Of a stretch of DNA of 64,000 bases, positions 38,298 through 49,794 are shown in pieces. Under the pieces are notes generated by a model, which saw only the letters and a program-made list of their open reading frames with translations, made no database searches and was not told the origin of the DNA. The translations under genes were made by a program, and so were the position numbers. This DNA comes from Amyelois transitella (Eukaryota; Arthropoda; Insecta; Lepidoptera; Pyralidae), in the NCBI RefSeq assembly GCF_032362555.1, contig NC_083527.1, positions 7,192,001 to 7,256,000 of the forward strand. The letters run 5' to 3'. Positions within the stretch are counted from its first letter, which is position 1. The number at the start of each line of letters is the position of its first letter.

Positions 38298-39599
38298 ATA
38301 CAATTTTTTTTTAATACAACAAAATAGATATAACTCAAACATTGTCTATTTTTATAGACTGAGGTAACCACTTGCCTTTAGAAAATAATGTAACTACCTT
38401 ATAGATTGAGTTAGTATCACTATATGTATGCAAAGTTTCATGGAAATAGTTTCAGTGGTTTTGACGTTAAACAGACAATATGAATATGAATTCCACATTT
38501 TAATATTATAGTAGTTTACATCCAAAACATAGTTGTACATAAACTTATTGAGAACAAAACGAGCTGAATGAATCTTATAAAACAGTTTTTCCGAGCAAAC
38601 AAAACGCCGAGAGTTGAATAAACAAATCTAATTTGCATAAATTCGCAAAGCACATTGTAACCGGTACTATTTGTGCTATTTACAATATCGCAAAGATCGA
38701 TTACAATATGATCAAAAACCTGAGCACTAAGCAAATATAAAGTACGTGACCACCTGTCCAGTATTCATTGCTTATTATCAACGAAAAGTGGGTCGGAAGG
38801 CGCCGCGCCCAGAATTACACACCCCGCCCCTGCCCCGCTATTCCCATTATTCCAATAGGAAATATCATATAACACAATTCATAAAGTAAAGTTCAAAAGA
38901 TTAAAAACATCTTTTATATATCTATCACGAGATTTCTACAACTTTCCGGTCAAATATTGCGAGTCAAAACTGGATTTTCAAGCTCGCAAAATTGTGAACG
39001 GCATCGCGTAAATACTTATTGGAATGTATTTTCCCACTTTCTTACCTTGTATTCAACGAGATCCCATCAAACGGTTAATTGTGAAGCTCAACTCCTCACA
39101 ATAGTATTGTTTCCAGCAAGTAAACACTGTACGGTCACACAAAAAGTGAGAACTGGTAAAAACACTGTCACCACGGATTAACTTTTCCAATACACAGTTT
39201 TCACTTCCAATTAGTCTCGGCAATGAGTATAATGTTTAAAAATATTTGCACACAAACTATCTTAGATTATTTTCATTCATAGCAAGGTGAAATCATTTGA
39301 GACGAGTGATAGTTGAACGCCTCAACAAAAGCAACTGGGTTGCGGGCGGCAGGGAGTGCGCGCGTCATCCGCCATATTGGTGGATTACGTCACCCCGACA
39401 GTTTAGTTTTTTAATTTTTTTTTTTGCAAATGATATACGAAAGGAATAGGTGATAATCACGATGAATTGATTGAAGAAGTCGATTATGATAATCGATAAG
39501 TTATTATTCAGTATTACATTGTTGATTTGGTTAGCGCTAATATTGCCGTGCGTATCAATTTGAGTATCAGTGCCAATTAGTTTATCCCTTTTGTTGCAG
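38298..39599. other. Gene-free stretch with a GC-rich, promoter-like patch
   Basis: 39340-39405 is GC-rich in otherwise AT-rich DNA and contains CCGCCATATTGG and TTACGTCA, the latter like a cAMP-response element. It lies about 1 kb upstream of the Vps28 start. Nothing shows that it acts on Vps28. Small frames at 38516 and 38957 are not convincing. Confidence 0.4.
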
Positions 39600-40030
39600 T
39601 CAGGTTATCTTCCGAATTGATATTCATGACAAAAACTTAAAAAAAATTCTAATGTTACATTTACTAACATACATGGATACAAAAAATGCGTATTTTCCCC
39701 AAGGTGATTGGTAACAACTAACTTTAACCAGCACAGCTTCGCCGGCGAGAATTTAGCGCCACCTACAAAAGGATTTTTGTTTTTTGCAAATCCCACAGAA
39801 ATTTTGTTTTTATCGAGATGAACACTCTTCATGCAACTCGTCAGTTTTGGGTAGTTGTTGACCTCACCTTTAGCTAAAACGTCTTCGATTTGATCAAGGT
39901 ACGTTCGTATAGGCTTTCCCACTTCAACAGTCCCATTTACACTTCCTTTGCATAGTTGCTTAGACAACCTGCTTTGTCATTATATCTTCTTTCAAATCAC
40001 AACATACCCTTATCACGCTGTTTTTTATTC
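39600..40030 (-). mobile_element. Family C LINE ORF fragment, variant 3' end
   Basis: The minus frame reads QLCKGSVNGTVEVGKPIRTY then LDQIEDVLAKGEV, as in the other C copies. It then continues into FSPAKLCWLKLVVTNHLGEN instead of the usual C end. A 120-codon frame is open but starts and ends inside repeat sequence. Confidence 0.68.
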
Positions 40031-40375
40031 TGTTACGTTTACAACTAATAGATAATATGTATAAATTGTGTAATTAGGTTATGTTTGTTTTGGATAAGGA
40101 CAATTTGTAATCGATTTCAAAACGTCTTGCCCTATCACTATATTATTTCACACTTGTAGACAGTGACAGAATCAGTGACTTTGACAGATCGATCGTATAC
40201 AAAGGAATAGAAATGGGTGTGTTGTTGTGATCTTTGTTTTTCTTTTGATTTATTATCTCTCATTTCTTATTCATATTACTGTTTAACATCCTTGAGTGGT
40301 GCAAAATTAAAACAACACCTTGCTCAATTTTAAGAATCTAATTTAGTTCTCCTTCTACCAAGAAATTCTTGGAAA

Positions 40376-43300
40376 ATGCAAGGTATGTATTAAAATTTAC
40401 AATGATGAAATCATCCTGTGTTTGTATTGGATTTTCAATAAATTATTACATTTTCAGATACAAGACCAGAGTTATACGAAGAAGTGAAGTTATACAGAAA
40501 TGCAAGGGAGCGAGAAAAGTAAGTCGATTTCCATACCCCAGAATGAATACAAAGTCAAATTGTGTATGTGTTTATTAATATTCATTATTTTATTGTATTA
40601 TGAGCTTATTCACGGTCCAAAAGGGTTTAAATTTAGAGGAACAAATTAGATAGACTAAATTTTCAACGTATTCCATAACCTATCTAGACCAATAACATAG
40701 AAAAAGCTGAAAAAGTTTATAATCACATAATTATAAGACCTGTTCCAATCAGATCTTGTAAGGTTGGAATCTAGGGTAAAGCATATCAGCAAATCAGTCT
40801 AAGCATATCAGCTGAAGAGATGCTTCTAGGTATATCATTCAGGACCATGAACAAAAATGTTGTAACTATATTCAAAAATGAAATGATTATGAGCAGAAAG
40901 TTGAATTGTAAAATGTTGAGTTTGCTAAGAGTTGAATTAAAAACAAACTGACCTATTCAGCTTATTTCCTGTTAGAGATTGTAGTTAGAAAAGAATTTCA
41001 ATTTCAAAAGCCTTTATTGCTGACTTACTGATTTACAATTACACATAAACAACCACTACAAAAAAGAATAGGGCCACTCCATCTCTTTCCCATGGATGTT
41101 GTAAAAGGCGACAAAGGGATAGGCTTACAAACTTGGGATTCTTTTTTAGGCGATGGGCTAGCAACCTGTCACTATTTGAAACCCAATTATCATTAAGCCA
41201 AATAGCTGAATGTGGCCATTCAGTCTTTTCAAGACTATTGGCTCTGTCTACCCCGCAAGGGATATAGACGTGACAATATGTATGTATGTATGTATCAAAC
41301 ACCACCTATCACTATTTGGATCTCAACTCAAACAGCTGAAAAAGCCTATTGGTCTTTTCAAGACTGTTGGCTCTGTATAACATGTGAGGTAGAAAGAAGT
41401 GATATGTATGTATGTATTCAAAGCTCAGGCCAATCAGAAAAATGATGTTTCTCATCATGCCACTGCACTGCAGATACCACAACTACTTGTATAATTTGTA
41501 ATTGTTTAATATACTTGTTTAATTGTACTTAACTAATTGTATCACAAGTGCCGACTTATTCTATAAAATAAACTCAAAATCAGCCGTGATTTTGAGTTTA
41601 TCTTAAAGGAAAGCCAGGCACTTTTTTCATGTCAATTGACAACAATTGAAAAGAAAAGAAAAAGGTCTCATATACTTCTGGTAAACACAAGGTTTCTTTA
41701 ATAATTTAGTAGGCCTTAGTTTATAACAGAGATAAGTTTATGACAGAGATTTGTACCAACATTCAATCGCAGGTACGACAACATGGCTGAGTTGTATGCC
41801 GTGGTAAGCACACTGCAGCATTTGGAGAAGGCGTACATGCGCGACTGCGTGCGCGCACAGGAGTACACGGCGGCGTGCAGTCGACTGCTGGTGCAGTACC
41901 GCGTCGCCTTCAAGCAGGTTCAGGGGGATGAGTTTCCCACTATCGAGGCGTTTGTGGATAAGTTCAGGGTATGAATGTAGATTTATGTATTTCTCACTGT
42001 CTTGAGGAAAAGTGTATGTTTTAATATAATTGCATACATACATACATATTGTCATGTCTATATCCCTTGCGGGGTAGACAGAGCCAACAGTCTTGAAAAG
42101 ACTGAATGGCCACGTTCATCTATTTGGCTTTATGATAGAATTGAGATTCAAATAGTGACAGGCTGCTAGCCCATCGCCTAAAAAAAATTTAATTAAACAT
42201 AATTGAGCCGAGTAAAACTCGGTAAAGAGTCAAGTCAAGTGTGTACAAAACCGCCGAGCTTGCATGAAGAGAGTTATGAATGTGGATGAAGCGAAGGAAG
42301 TATGCAGAGATCGTGGCAAGTGGAAAGAGGTAGTCTCTGCCTACCCCTCCGGGAAAAAAGGCGTGATTTTATGTATGTATGTAAAACTCGGTACTCGTTA
42401 TTTAGCAAAACTGTTACTCGGCACATCTCTGTATGTACTTTTTCAGCTGGATTGTCTGGCAGCGTTGGAGCGGATAAAGGAAAACAAGCCCAACCTGATC
42501 AAAGACGATAAAGGGAACACCAACAAGTACATCGCTGAGATTGTTTCTGTAAGTGACAATATCATTTGTACTATCCTGCTAATATTATAAATGCGAAAGT
42601 TTGTATGTCAGTATGGATGTTTGTTACTCTTTCACGCAAGAACTACTGTACCGATTGCGATGAAATTTGATATGTGGGTAGCTGAAGACCCAGAATAACA
42701 CATAGGCTACTTTTTATCCCGGAGTTCCCGCGGTATTGATAGGGTTTCCATGCGGACGAAGTCGCGGGCGGCCTCTAGTATGTTATACGAGTTATTGAAC
42801 GCACACGTAACGTACCTTTATTATTTTACATACATACATATGGTCACGTCTATATCCCTTGCGGGGTAGACAGAGCCAACAGTCTTGAAAAGACTGAATG
42901 GCCACGTTCAGCTGTTTGGCTAAATGATAGAATTGAGATTCAAATAATGGCAGGTTGCTAGCTCATCGCCTAAAAGAGAATCCCAAGTTTGTAAGCCTAT
43001 CCCTTAGTCGCCTTTTACGACACCCATGGGAAAGGTCCTATTCTTTTTTGTATTGGTGCCGAGAACTACACGGCACGTTCTTATATTATTGAATAAAAAT
43101 TTACCTACTTACTTATAAAATTATTCATTTTTTTTTTCATCATCAGTTATTCATCACTCTGATGGACAAACTCCGCTTGGAGTTCCGCGCTATGGACATG
43201 ATCCAGCCGGAGTTGAGGGATCTGCGGGACACCATGGACCGTCTCCTCATGTTGCCTGACGACTTCGAGGGGAAACTCAAGGTATACCATCAGCTAATGT

Positions 43301-45238
43301 CTTATATATACTAATACTAGCTGTCCCGGCAAACGTTGTTTTGCCATATAAATAATTTTTAAGTAATTTCTAGGTAAAAAAAAATGTCAAGTGTGGACAA
43401 CCCTTATCAATAAGAGGTATGAAAAATAGATGTTAGCCGATGCTCAGACCTACTGAATATGCATTCAAAATTTGGTTAAAATCGGTAAAGCCGGTTCGGA
43501 GGAGTACGGAGACAAACATTGTGACACGAGAATTTTATATATAAGATTATAAAGCTGAAGTGTTTGTTTGTTTAAACTCTGCCTACTCCAAAGGGAGACA
43601 GGCGTGATGGTATGTATGTACCTATGTTTGTAATATAATGTGCCGTGTGGTTCTGACCACTTTATAATTGGATTACGCCATATCATTCGTGGACGTCGTT
43701 AAAGGCAGTAGAGGGAAAGATTTTTATATCATCAAAATTGACGATTCTATTTAAACCAATTGTGTTGTTAAAAGAGAATAAGACCACTCCATCGCTTTCC
43801 GATGGATGTCGTAAAATGTGACAAAGGGATAGGCTTATAAACTTGGGATTCTTATTTTACGCGGCGGGCTAGCAACCTGTCACTATTTGAATCTTAATTC
43901 TGTCATTAAGCTATTTACAGTTGAACATATCTTTTCAGTCATTTCAACACTGTTGGCTCTGTTTACCGCGTGAGGGTAACATACATATTATCACGTCTAT
44001 ATCCCTTGCGGTGTAGACAGAGTCAGACAACAGTCTTGAAAAGATTGGTACGCCACGTTGGGTTTAATGATAGAATTGAGATTCAAATAGTGACAGGTTG
44101 CTAGTCCGCCGCCGCCCAAAATAAGAATCTCGAGTTTATAAGCCTATCCCTTTGTCACCTTTAACGACAACCATCGGAAAGCGATGGAGTGGTCTTATTC
44201 TCTTTTAACGTCACAATTGGTTTGAACGGGAAAGAGGCGTGATTTTATATATGTATGTAGAATGTAGATATGTATTGGTTTGAATAAAATCGATATTCAT
44301 ATTAACACACAACTCTTCTAAAGTATTACATATCTCTATGTATATACTATTTTCTTGTTACTGTGTTAATATCTATGCAATAAAGTTATTACAAACAAAC
44401 AAACTTTGACGGCCTCTGTGGCTCAGCGGTAGTACGCTTGTCTGTGACACCGGAGGTCCCGGGTTCGAATCCCGGCCAAGGCATGATGACAAAAGAACTT
44501 TTTCTGATTGTCCTGGGTCTTGGATGTTTATCTATAGAATAGAATAGAATAGATTTATTTTCAAAATTGGATACAAGGTATCACTTATTGACGTCACATA
44601 ACTTAAATCTAATTATAACTACTACCGCTTCCAAAGCGCATGTGTAGAAGAAGCGGCGGAACAAACAATAAGTATTCATCATAAAATATAGTATCGTTGA
44701 GTTAGTATCTCGTAACACAAGTCTCGAACTTGCTTCGAGGCTAACTCAATCAGTGTAATTTGTCCCGTAGGTATATATGTATATTTATTTATTAACTCTT
44801 CGTGCAAGGCTTTTTTTTTTATATACGGGACAAATTACACTGATTGAGTTAGCCTCGAAGCAAGTTCGAGACTTGTGTTACGAGATACTAACTCAACGAT
44901 ACTATTATTATATAATAAATACTCATATAGATAAACATCCAAGACCCAGGCCAATCAGAAAAAGTTCTTTTCTCATCATGCCCTGGCCGGGATTCGAACC
45001 CGGGACCTACGGTGTCACAGACAAGCGTACTACCGCTGCGCCACAGAGGCCGTCCAAATTTGACTTGCATTTAGACGGTTTCATCATTCTGTAACGTCAT
45101 TCTCAGGTACAAGAATGGCTGGACAAGTTGTCGGAGATGTCTGCATCAGACGAGCTCTCCGAGGGCCAGGTCCGGCAGTTGGTCTTCGATTTGGAGACGT
45201 CTTACACGGCATTCAACAAGTTTCTGCATAAGGATTGA
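40376..45238 (+). CDS. Vps28: Vps28, ESCRT-I subunit, six coding exons, complete
   Basis: Vps28 is a core subunit of ESCRT-I on endosomes; it links Tsg101/Vps37 to ESCRT-II and ESCRT-III when ubiquitinated cargo is sorted into multivesicular bodies. Coding exons: 40376-40382, 40458-40518, 41773-41968, 42447-42548, 43147-43281 and 45107-45238. All junctions are GT/AG and join in frame to 210 aa, close to the human (221 aa) and fly proteins. The first coding exon holds only ATGCAAG. Family hallmarks seen: [62 protein letters not shown], and in the C-terminal helical domain DDFEGKLK and [14 protein letters not shown]. The N-terminal core domain is about residues 1-110 and the C-terminal four-helix domain about 120-210. 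The introns are full of SINEs and Helitrons, but no exon is interrupted. Identification is from recalled family sequence features, not a search. Confidence 0.97.
41050..41420 (+). mobile_element. Family B element and a partial second copy, Vps28 intron 2
   Basis: 41050-41300 lacks only the GTGCCG head and ends ATGTATGTATGTATG. 41305-41420 is a diverged second piece in the same orientation. Confidence 0.8.
41546..41623. repeat. 78-nt hairpin in Vps28 intron 2
   Basis: A perfect 15-bp stem (ATAAACTCAAAATCA and its complement, loop GCCG, 41568-41601) sits inside an outer 7-bp stem AAGTGCC/GGCACTT. This is the size of a small-RNA precursor or a short foldback element. Confidence 0.7.
42033..42385. 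mobile_element. Truncated B (-) joined to family C LINE end (+), Vps28 intron 3
   Basis: 42033-42186 is a B copy lacking its head. 42225-42385 is a LINE 3' end with an ATGTATGTATG tail. Confidence 0.8.
42574..42778 (+). mobile_element. Family D Helitron-like element, Vps28 intron 4
   Basis: A^TCCTGCTAATATTATAAATG to GGCCTCTAG^T, beginning 25 bases after the donor of exon 4. Confidence 0.87.
42830..43076 (-). mobile_element. Family B element, Vps28 intron 4
   Basis: ACATACATATGGTCACGTC on the left, CTACACGGCAC at the right. The segment around GAGATGGAGTG is deleted. Confidence 0.86.
43317..43546 (-). mobile_element. Family D3 Helitron-like element, Vps28 intron 5
   Basis: CTAGCTGTCCCGGCAAACG after A, ending TTTTATATATAAGA before T. 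A family C 3' end fragment follows (43564-43632). Confidence 0.85.
43752..44224. repeat. Long palindrome of B-derived sequence, Vps28 intron 5
   Basis: Left arm from AAACCAATTGTG and right arm ending CACAATTGGTTT match across about 230 bp per arm with almost no spacer. Each arm is a family B body, but the usual GTGCCG head is replaced in both by the same AAACCAATTGTG...GTTAAAAGAGAATAAG sequence, so the arms share a variant origin. Confidence 0.82.
44409..44770 (+). mobile_element. Family A SINE split by a family E copy (44536-44668)
   Basis: tRNA-like head with TGGCTCAGCGGTAGTACG and GGTCCCGGGTTCGAATCCC. The body is interrupted by GAATAGAATAGATTTATTTT...GAAGCGGCGGAAC and then completed to GTGTAATTTGTCCCG. 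Confidence 0.85.
44818..45057 (-). mobile_element. Family A SINE, full length, inverted to the previous copy
   Basis: Complete on the minus strand, ending 49 bases before the acceptor of the last Vps28 exon. With 44409-44770 it forms an inverted pair. Confidence 0.88.
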
Positions 45239-45263
45239 TCGCAAGGTAAAAATTATTAATTAA

Positions 45264-45460
45264 CTAGAGGCCGCCCGCGACTTCGTCCGCATGGAAACCC
45301 TATCGATCCCGCGGGAACTCCGGGATAAAAAGTAGCCTATGTGTTATTCTGGGTCTTCAGCTACCTACATACCAAATTTCATGGTAATCGGTTCAGTAGT
45401 TTTTGCGTGAAAGAGTAACAAACATCCATACAAACTTTCGCCTTTATAATAGTAGTAGGA
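45264..45460 (-). mobile_element. Family D Helitron-like element after the Vps28 stop
   Basis: CTAGAGGCCGCCCGCGACTT to AATAGTAGTAGGA, between A and T. It lies within the proposed 3'UTR intron. Confidence 0.86.
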
Positions 45461-45469
45461 TTCTTCTTC

Positions 45470-46245
45470 TCACATACATACATACATATAATCACGGCTA
45501 TATCCTTTACGGGGTAGACAGAGCCAACAGTCTTGATTCATATAATCACGTCCATGTCCCTTGCGGGGTAGACAAAGTAAACTGTCTTGAAAATACTAAT
45601 AGGCCACGTTCAGCTGTTTAGCTTACTGATAGAATTGAGATTCATATAGTGACAGGTTGCAAGCCCGTCGCCTAAAAGAAGAACCCCAAGGTTATAAGCC
45701 CTTAGTCGCCTTTTACGACATCCATGGGTAAGAGATGGAGTGGTCCTATTCTTTTTTCTATTGGTGCCGGGAACCACACGGCACATGCTTCTTCTTCCTG
45801 GCTTTTTAAGTCCCGTGTGCATCCTCACCACTCTGGAGAGGAGCCCGGGGTTTGCCTTTGACCATGGATGCTGGATTGGGCGAGTCAGGTTTTTACACGA
45901 AGCGACTCCTATCTGACCCTTAACCTTTGCAGGTAAAGCTAACCCGTATTGGACCCATTTCCTGTCTGATTTCATTTCCTACTGATTTTGGTTACACATC
46001 GTCTGAATGTGTGACCATGGATCCAATACGGGTGGTGTGGTGTGGTGGTGAATAGTGCGCATTAATGGTCCCAGGTTCAAATCCCACCTTGGTCATGTAC
46101 CAGTGACTATTTTCGATATTATGTAGATACATTAGTTTGAGTACTAACCGATGCTGTGCTTACGGTGATGGCAAACATAGTGATCGAGAAAGTGATGGAG
46201 TAGTCCTATTCTATTTTCTATTGGTGCCGGGAACCACACGGCAAA
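45470..46245. mobile_element. B element (-) and inverted pair of F SINEs
   Basis: 45470-45784 is family B with an internal duplication of its 3' end. 45785-46018 is family F in minus orientation and 46025-46185 family F in plus orientation, meeting near CATGGATCCAATACGGG. 46190-46245 is a B head fragment. Confidence 0.75.
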
Positions 46246-46520
46246 TAGTTTGGAACTGGTTTTGAAAGAGTAATGTTTTTTTTTGTTTTCAGGTACAGTT
46301 AGGCTCAAAAGTGTTGTGTTGTTCACATAAATTCACAATCTAGGCTATTAATATTAAATTATATTAAATTACAAGGTTATTTAAAAATATATGTAATGGA
46401 AGATCATTTATTTTGGTTGACTGGAAGAAATCCCGATTGGTATAAGTCCGTTATTGTACTACATATTCTTCTTAATCCAATGACTGTTTTGTAATTTGTT
46501 ATATTTCTTATTTTATGTGC

Positions 46521-46526
46521 AATAAA
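46521..46526 (+). terminator. Probable Vps28 poly(A) signal AATAAA
   Basis: AATAAA lies downstream of the Vps28 stop at 45236-45238. The interval contains a possible 3'UTR intron: a GT donor at 45246 just after the stop, and a T-rich acceptor ending at 46292. If spliced, this would remove the Helitron, B and F repeats and leave a 3'UTR of roughly 260 nt. Splicing is inferred only. Confidence 0.5.
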
Positions 46527-46767
46527 GAGTATAAAACAATCAATTATATGAAAAAGCAAAATGAAGTCGCGTTATTTTCGCTGTCTTTTTGTATGCGCTA
46601 ATCTCTGAAAGTTGCGGGCGGATTTGGTTCCTGTTTAAAATGTTGGAAAGAGCATTTTCTGAGGAAGATTAACATCTATAAATTCTACCCGTGCAAAGCC
46701 AGGGCGGGTCGCTAGTGTCATTATAAAGCTAACACTTCTTTTGCAAGAATATGAAAAGATTATAATG

Positions 46768-47010
46768 GTCTCTGTGGCGCAGCGGTAGTGCGCTTGTCTG
46801 TGACACCGGAGGTCCCGGGTTCGAATCCCGGCCAGGGCGTGATGAGAAAAGAACTTTTTCTGATTGTCCTGGGTCTTGGATGTTTATCTATATGAGTAGA
46901 TATTTATTATAAAATATAGTGTAGTTGAGTTGGTATCTCGTAACACAAGTCTCGAACTTGCTTCGAGGTTAACTCAATCAGTGTAATTTGTCCCGTATAT
47001 ATTTATATAT
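46768..47010 (+). mobile_element. Family A SINE, full length
   Basis: Intact A and B boxes (TGGCGCAGCGGTAGTGCG, GGTCCCGGGTTCGAATCCC) and a body ending TTTGTCCCGTATATATTTAT. Confidence 0.89.
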
Positions 47011-47301
47011 TTATTGATATGGCAATTAATGAGAAATATATTATTTTCGTGACATTTCCAATCCATCTATTTTTATTTTTGTTAAATTATAAATGAGATA
47101 TGACTTATCAGAAGTTTAAACTTTTTAAATAACCTTGTGATATATTAACTTAGGTCTTATCACTATTTAAAAGTATAATTATACAATTTTTAATGGTATG
47201 TACTACGTGTAATGCAATGAATAAATATATGGCTTTGTCATAATTACATGACTTTTATTTTAATCCTTACTTAACAACAAAAGGTCTCTAACTATACAGT
47301 A

Positions 47302-47570
47302 TCTATACTAATATTATAAAGCTGAAGAGTTAGTTTGTTTGAACGCACTAATCTCAGGAACTGGTTCGAATTGAAAAATTCTTTTTGCGTTGAATAGACC
47401 ATTTATCGAGGAAGGCTTTAGGCTATATAACATCACGCTGCAACTATAAGGACCAAAGAAATAATGGAAAATGTGAAAAAAAAAACGGGGAAAATTATTC
47501 ACCCTTGAATGAGGCTTCAATGATGCCCAAAATAACTATTCCACGCGGACGGAGTCGCGGGCACAGCTAA
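47302..47570 (+). mobile_element. Family D2 Helitron-like element
   Basis: A^TCTATACTAATATTATAAAG to GGGCACAGCTAA, so the 3' end reads CTAA rather than CTAG, still within CTRR. Confidence 0.8.
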
Positions 47571-47795
47571 TTATGGCATAATGATATTTAATCGCCTTCA
47601 AAGAAAAGGTTTGTCACAGTTTGAGATGTATATGTTTGTCAGCGATTTTCTCGCGTTTCGCTGAACCGATTTTGATGCGGTTTTCAAGAAAGTGTTTGGT
47701 ACACTTAGGATAAAAGGTTTTGGAAATGTTACCAACTTCAAAAAAGGAGGGTATTGATTGGAGGCGGTTCTCTTTTTACTTAAGTAATAATATCT

Positions 47796-49068
47796 TACGA
47801 GGGTCAAACTAAAAGTTTTTAGAAAATCAAAAACTGAGCATTCTACTATAATATTAGTTTTATTATATCTTTTCAAAATAGTGTCCCTTTACGTCAATAC
47901 ATCGCTGCATCCGATGGAACCATTGGGAGAAGCACCTCGCCCACTGTTCCTTAGGTGTCTCTTCGACGGCCCTTTCAAACATAGCGACTGCTTCCTCAGC
48001 ATTCACAAAACGTTTACCGCGAAGTGTTTCTTTTATTTTGGGGAATAACTAGAAATTACAAGGTTGCTGTATGGCGGGTGACCCAGTAATTTCACATTTG
48101 ATGTCTCTACAAAGTCGATGGTTCGCCTGGCGGTGTGCGCCGAGGCGTTGTCGTGATGAAGGAGGATTCTGCTGCGAGGTCGTTTCTCCCGAACAAATAA
48201 CAAATATTGGTGTATCACTCTGCATTAACTGTTTTTTGATCCTCTAAAACAATTGATGCGTAATGGCCTGTCCTTCCGAAGAACGAAGCCGCCATCTTTT
48301 TCCCCACACTTCGACCTCTCTTCACTTTTGTGGGCAACTCCTCGAACGGAAACACCCACTGGGCCCACTGCCTTTTAGTTTCTGGATCATAACAATAAAT
48401 CCAGCTTTCGTCACCCGTAAGTATATCGAATACGGCATTTGAGTCACCTCCGTTAAATTTTTCAATCATATCACGGCACCAATTAACACGACGGAGTTTT
48501 TGGGCCTCAGTCAAATTATGGGGTATCCACCGGGCACAAAGCTTCCTGACCTCTAAATGTAAATGGAGAATTTTATGGATTTGACTCATACCAATGCCTA
48601 GACTTGTCCGAATCTGCTGATAGGTAACTCTTTTGTCAGCCTCTATCATACGCCGCACAACACTGATGTTTTCGTCAGTCGTCGCCGTAGAAGGCCGTCC
48701 CTCACGCAGATCATCGGTGAGATTAGACCGACCACGCTTAAATTCATTGAACCAGTTGTAAACAGTGGCACGAGATGGGGCTTCATTATGAAAGGCCAAT
48801 CGAAGTCTATTGTAACTTTCTTGTTGTGTTAACTTACCTACACCGAAAGTCATACAAAATCATTGCACGAAAATTTTCTCGCGTTAAATTCATATTTTTG
48901 GCACAAATTATTTTCACTTTGCCGCCAAATTGCAAAAATAATGACAATTGAATGAAATTTTTACTCATTATTATTGCTAAAGAGTTCCATTTTTTAAATC
49001 CGAATTAATTTTTTTATTATATAAAGATCAAATGGCCAGTTCTAAAAACTTTCAGTTTGACCCTCGTA
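47796..49068 (-). mobile_element. Mariner DNA transposon, inactivated, full length with both TIRs
   Basis: TIRs CGAGGGTCAAACTAAAAG and its near-complement TTCAGTTTGACCCTCG bound about 1.27 kb and are flanked by TA duplications, as in the Tc1/mariner superfamily. The minus-strand transposase starts near 48853 with an N-terminal DNA-binding domain (VYNWFNEFKRGR) and carries the first catalytic Asp region (LTGDESWIYCYDP) and the second (HHDNASAH). Confidence 0.93.
47890..48853 (-). pseudogene. Mariner transposase, broken
   Basis: The frame reads for 212 codons to a TGA at 48215-48217, where the family normally has Trp. A frameshifting deletion follows. The frame resumes as EKRPRSRILLHHDNASAHTA, then a second deletion after GHPPYS removes the segment that normally carries the third catalytic Asp (PDLAPxDF). 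Remnants of the C-terminus remain downstream to about 47890. The protein cannot be functional. Confidence 0.9.
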
Positions 49069-49187
49069 TTAAGCGTATTGTTCTTAACGGTTTACGCATA
49101 ACCTAACCTTGCCTAGCCTTAAAGTTAATTACGCCAAAAACCAATTATATTCTAAGGTACATACCGTACTTATTATGCTAAAATATT

Positions 49188-49794
49188 GTATTGCAAATCC
49201 GCGTAGGCTGCAGTTTGTTCCGCCGCTTCTTCTTCACATGCGCTTTGGAAGCGATAGTACCTAGTTATAATTGGATTTAAGTGATGTGACGTCAATAAGT
49301 GATACCTTGTATCCAATTTAGAAAATAAATCTATTCTATTTGTCATAACGAAGAACAATAGCAAAATAATTTATGATAAAAAGTGGCCACTTACCGGGCC
49401 TTTCTATAGTTACATACATACATATAATCACGTCTATATCCCTTGCGAGGTAGACAGAGCCTTGTAGAGAATGATAGGCCACGTTCAGCTATCAGCTTCT
49501 ATAGTTAAAATGTAACAAAATTGTTTCGTAACAGTGTCTCACTCACAGTATAATCATAAATCAACTGACGCATAGAAAAATCAATTAAATTTATCACAAT
49601 ACATAAGATCTTGCGCATGTTGAAAATGGATAGGCCAAATAATATTTTTCTTCAGTACAAAAATTATTACTCATTTTTTTTTTTACAAAAATCCATGACA
49701 GTGTTCGTACAATTTATTTTTAGCATAGATAATTAACTTGGAATTGATTGAAAATTTCCTTATTTTTTTTTATTATTATATTCAATAGTGAACA
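49188..49794. other. E and B fragments upstream of the secreted-protein gene
   Basis: 49188-49340 is a minus-strand family E copy and 49412-49490 a partial minus B copy. No clear promoter element was seen before the ATG at 49795. Confidence 0.55.

Noticed and set aside
39605..39967. 120-codon frame that could look like a small gene
   Set aside because: The first third is the family C LINE C-terminus, so it is repeat-derived.
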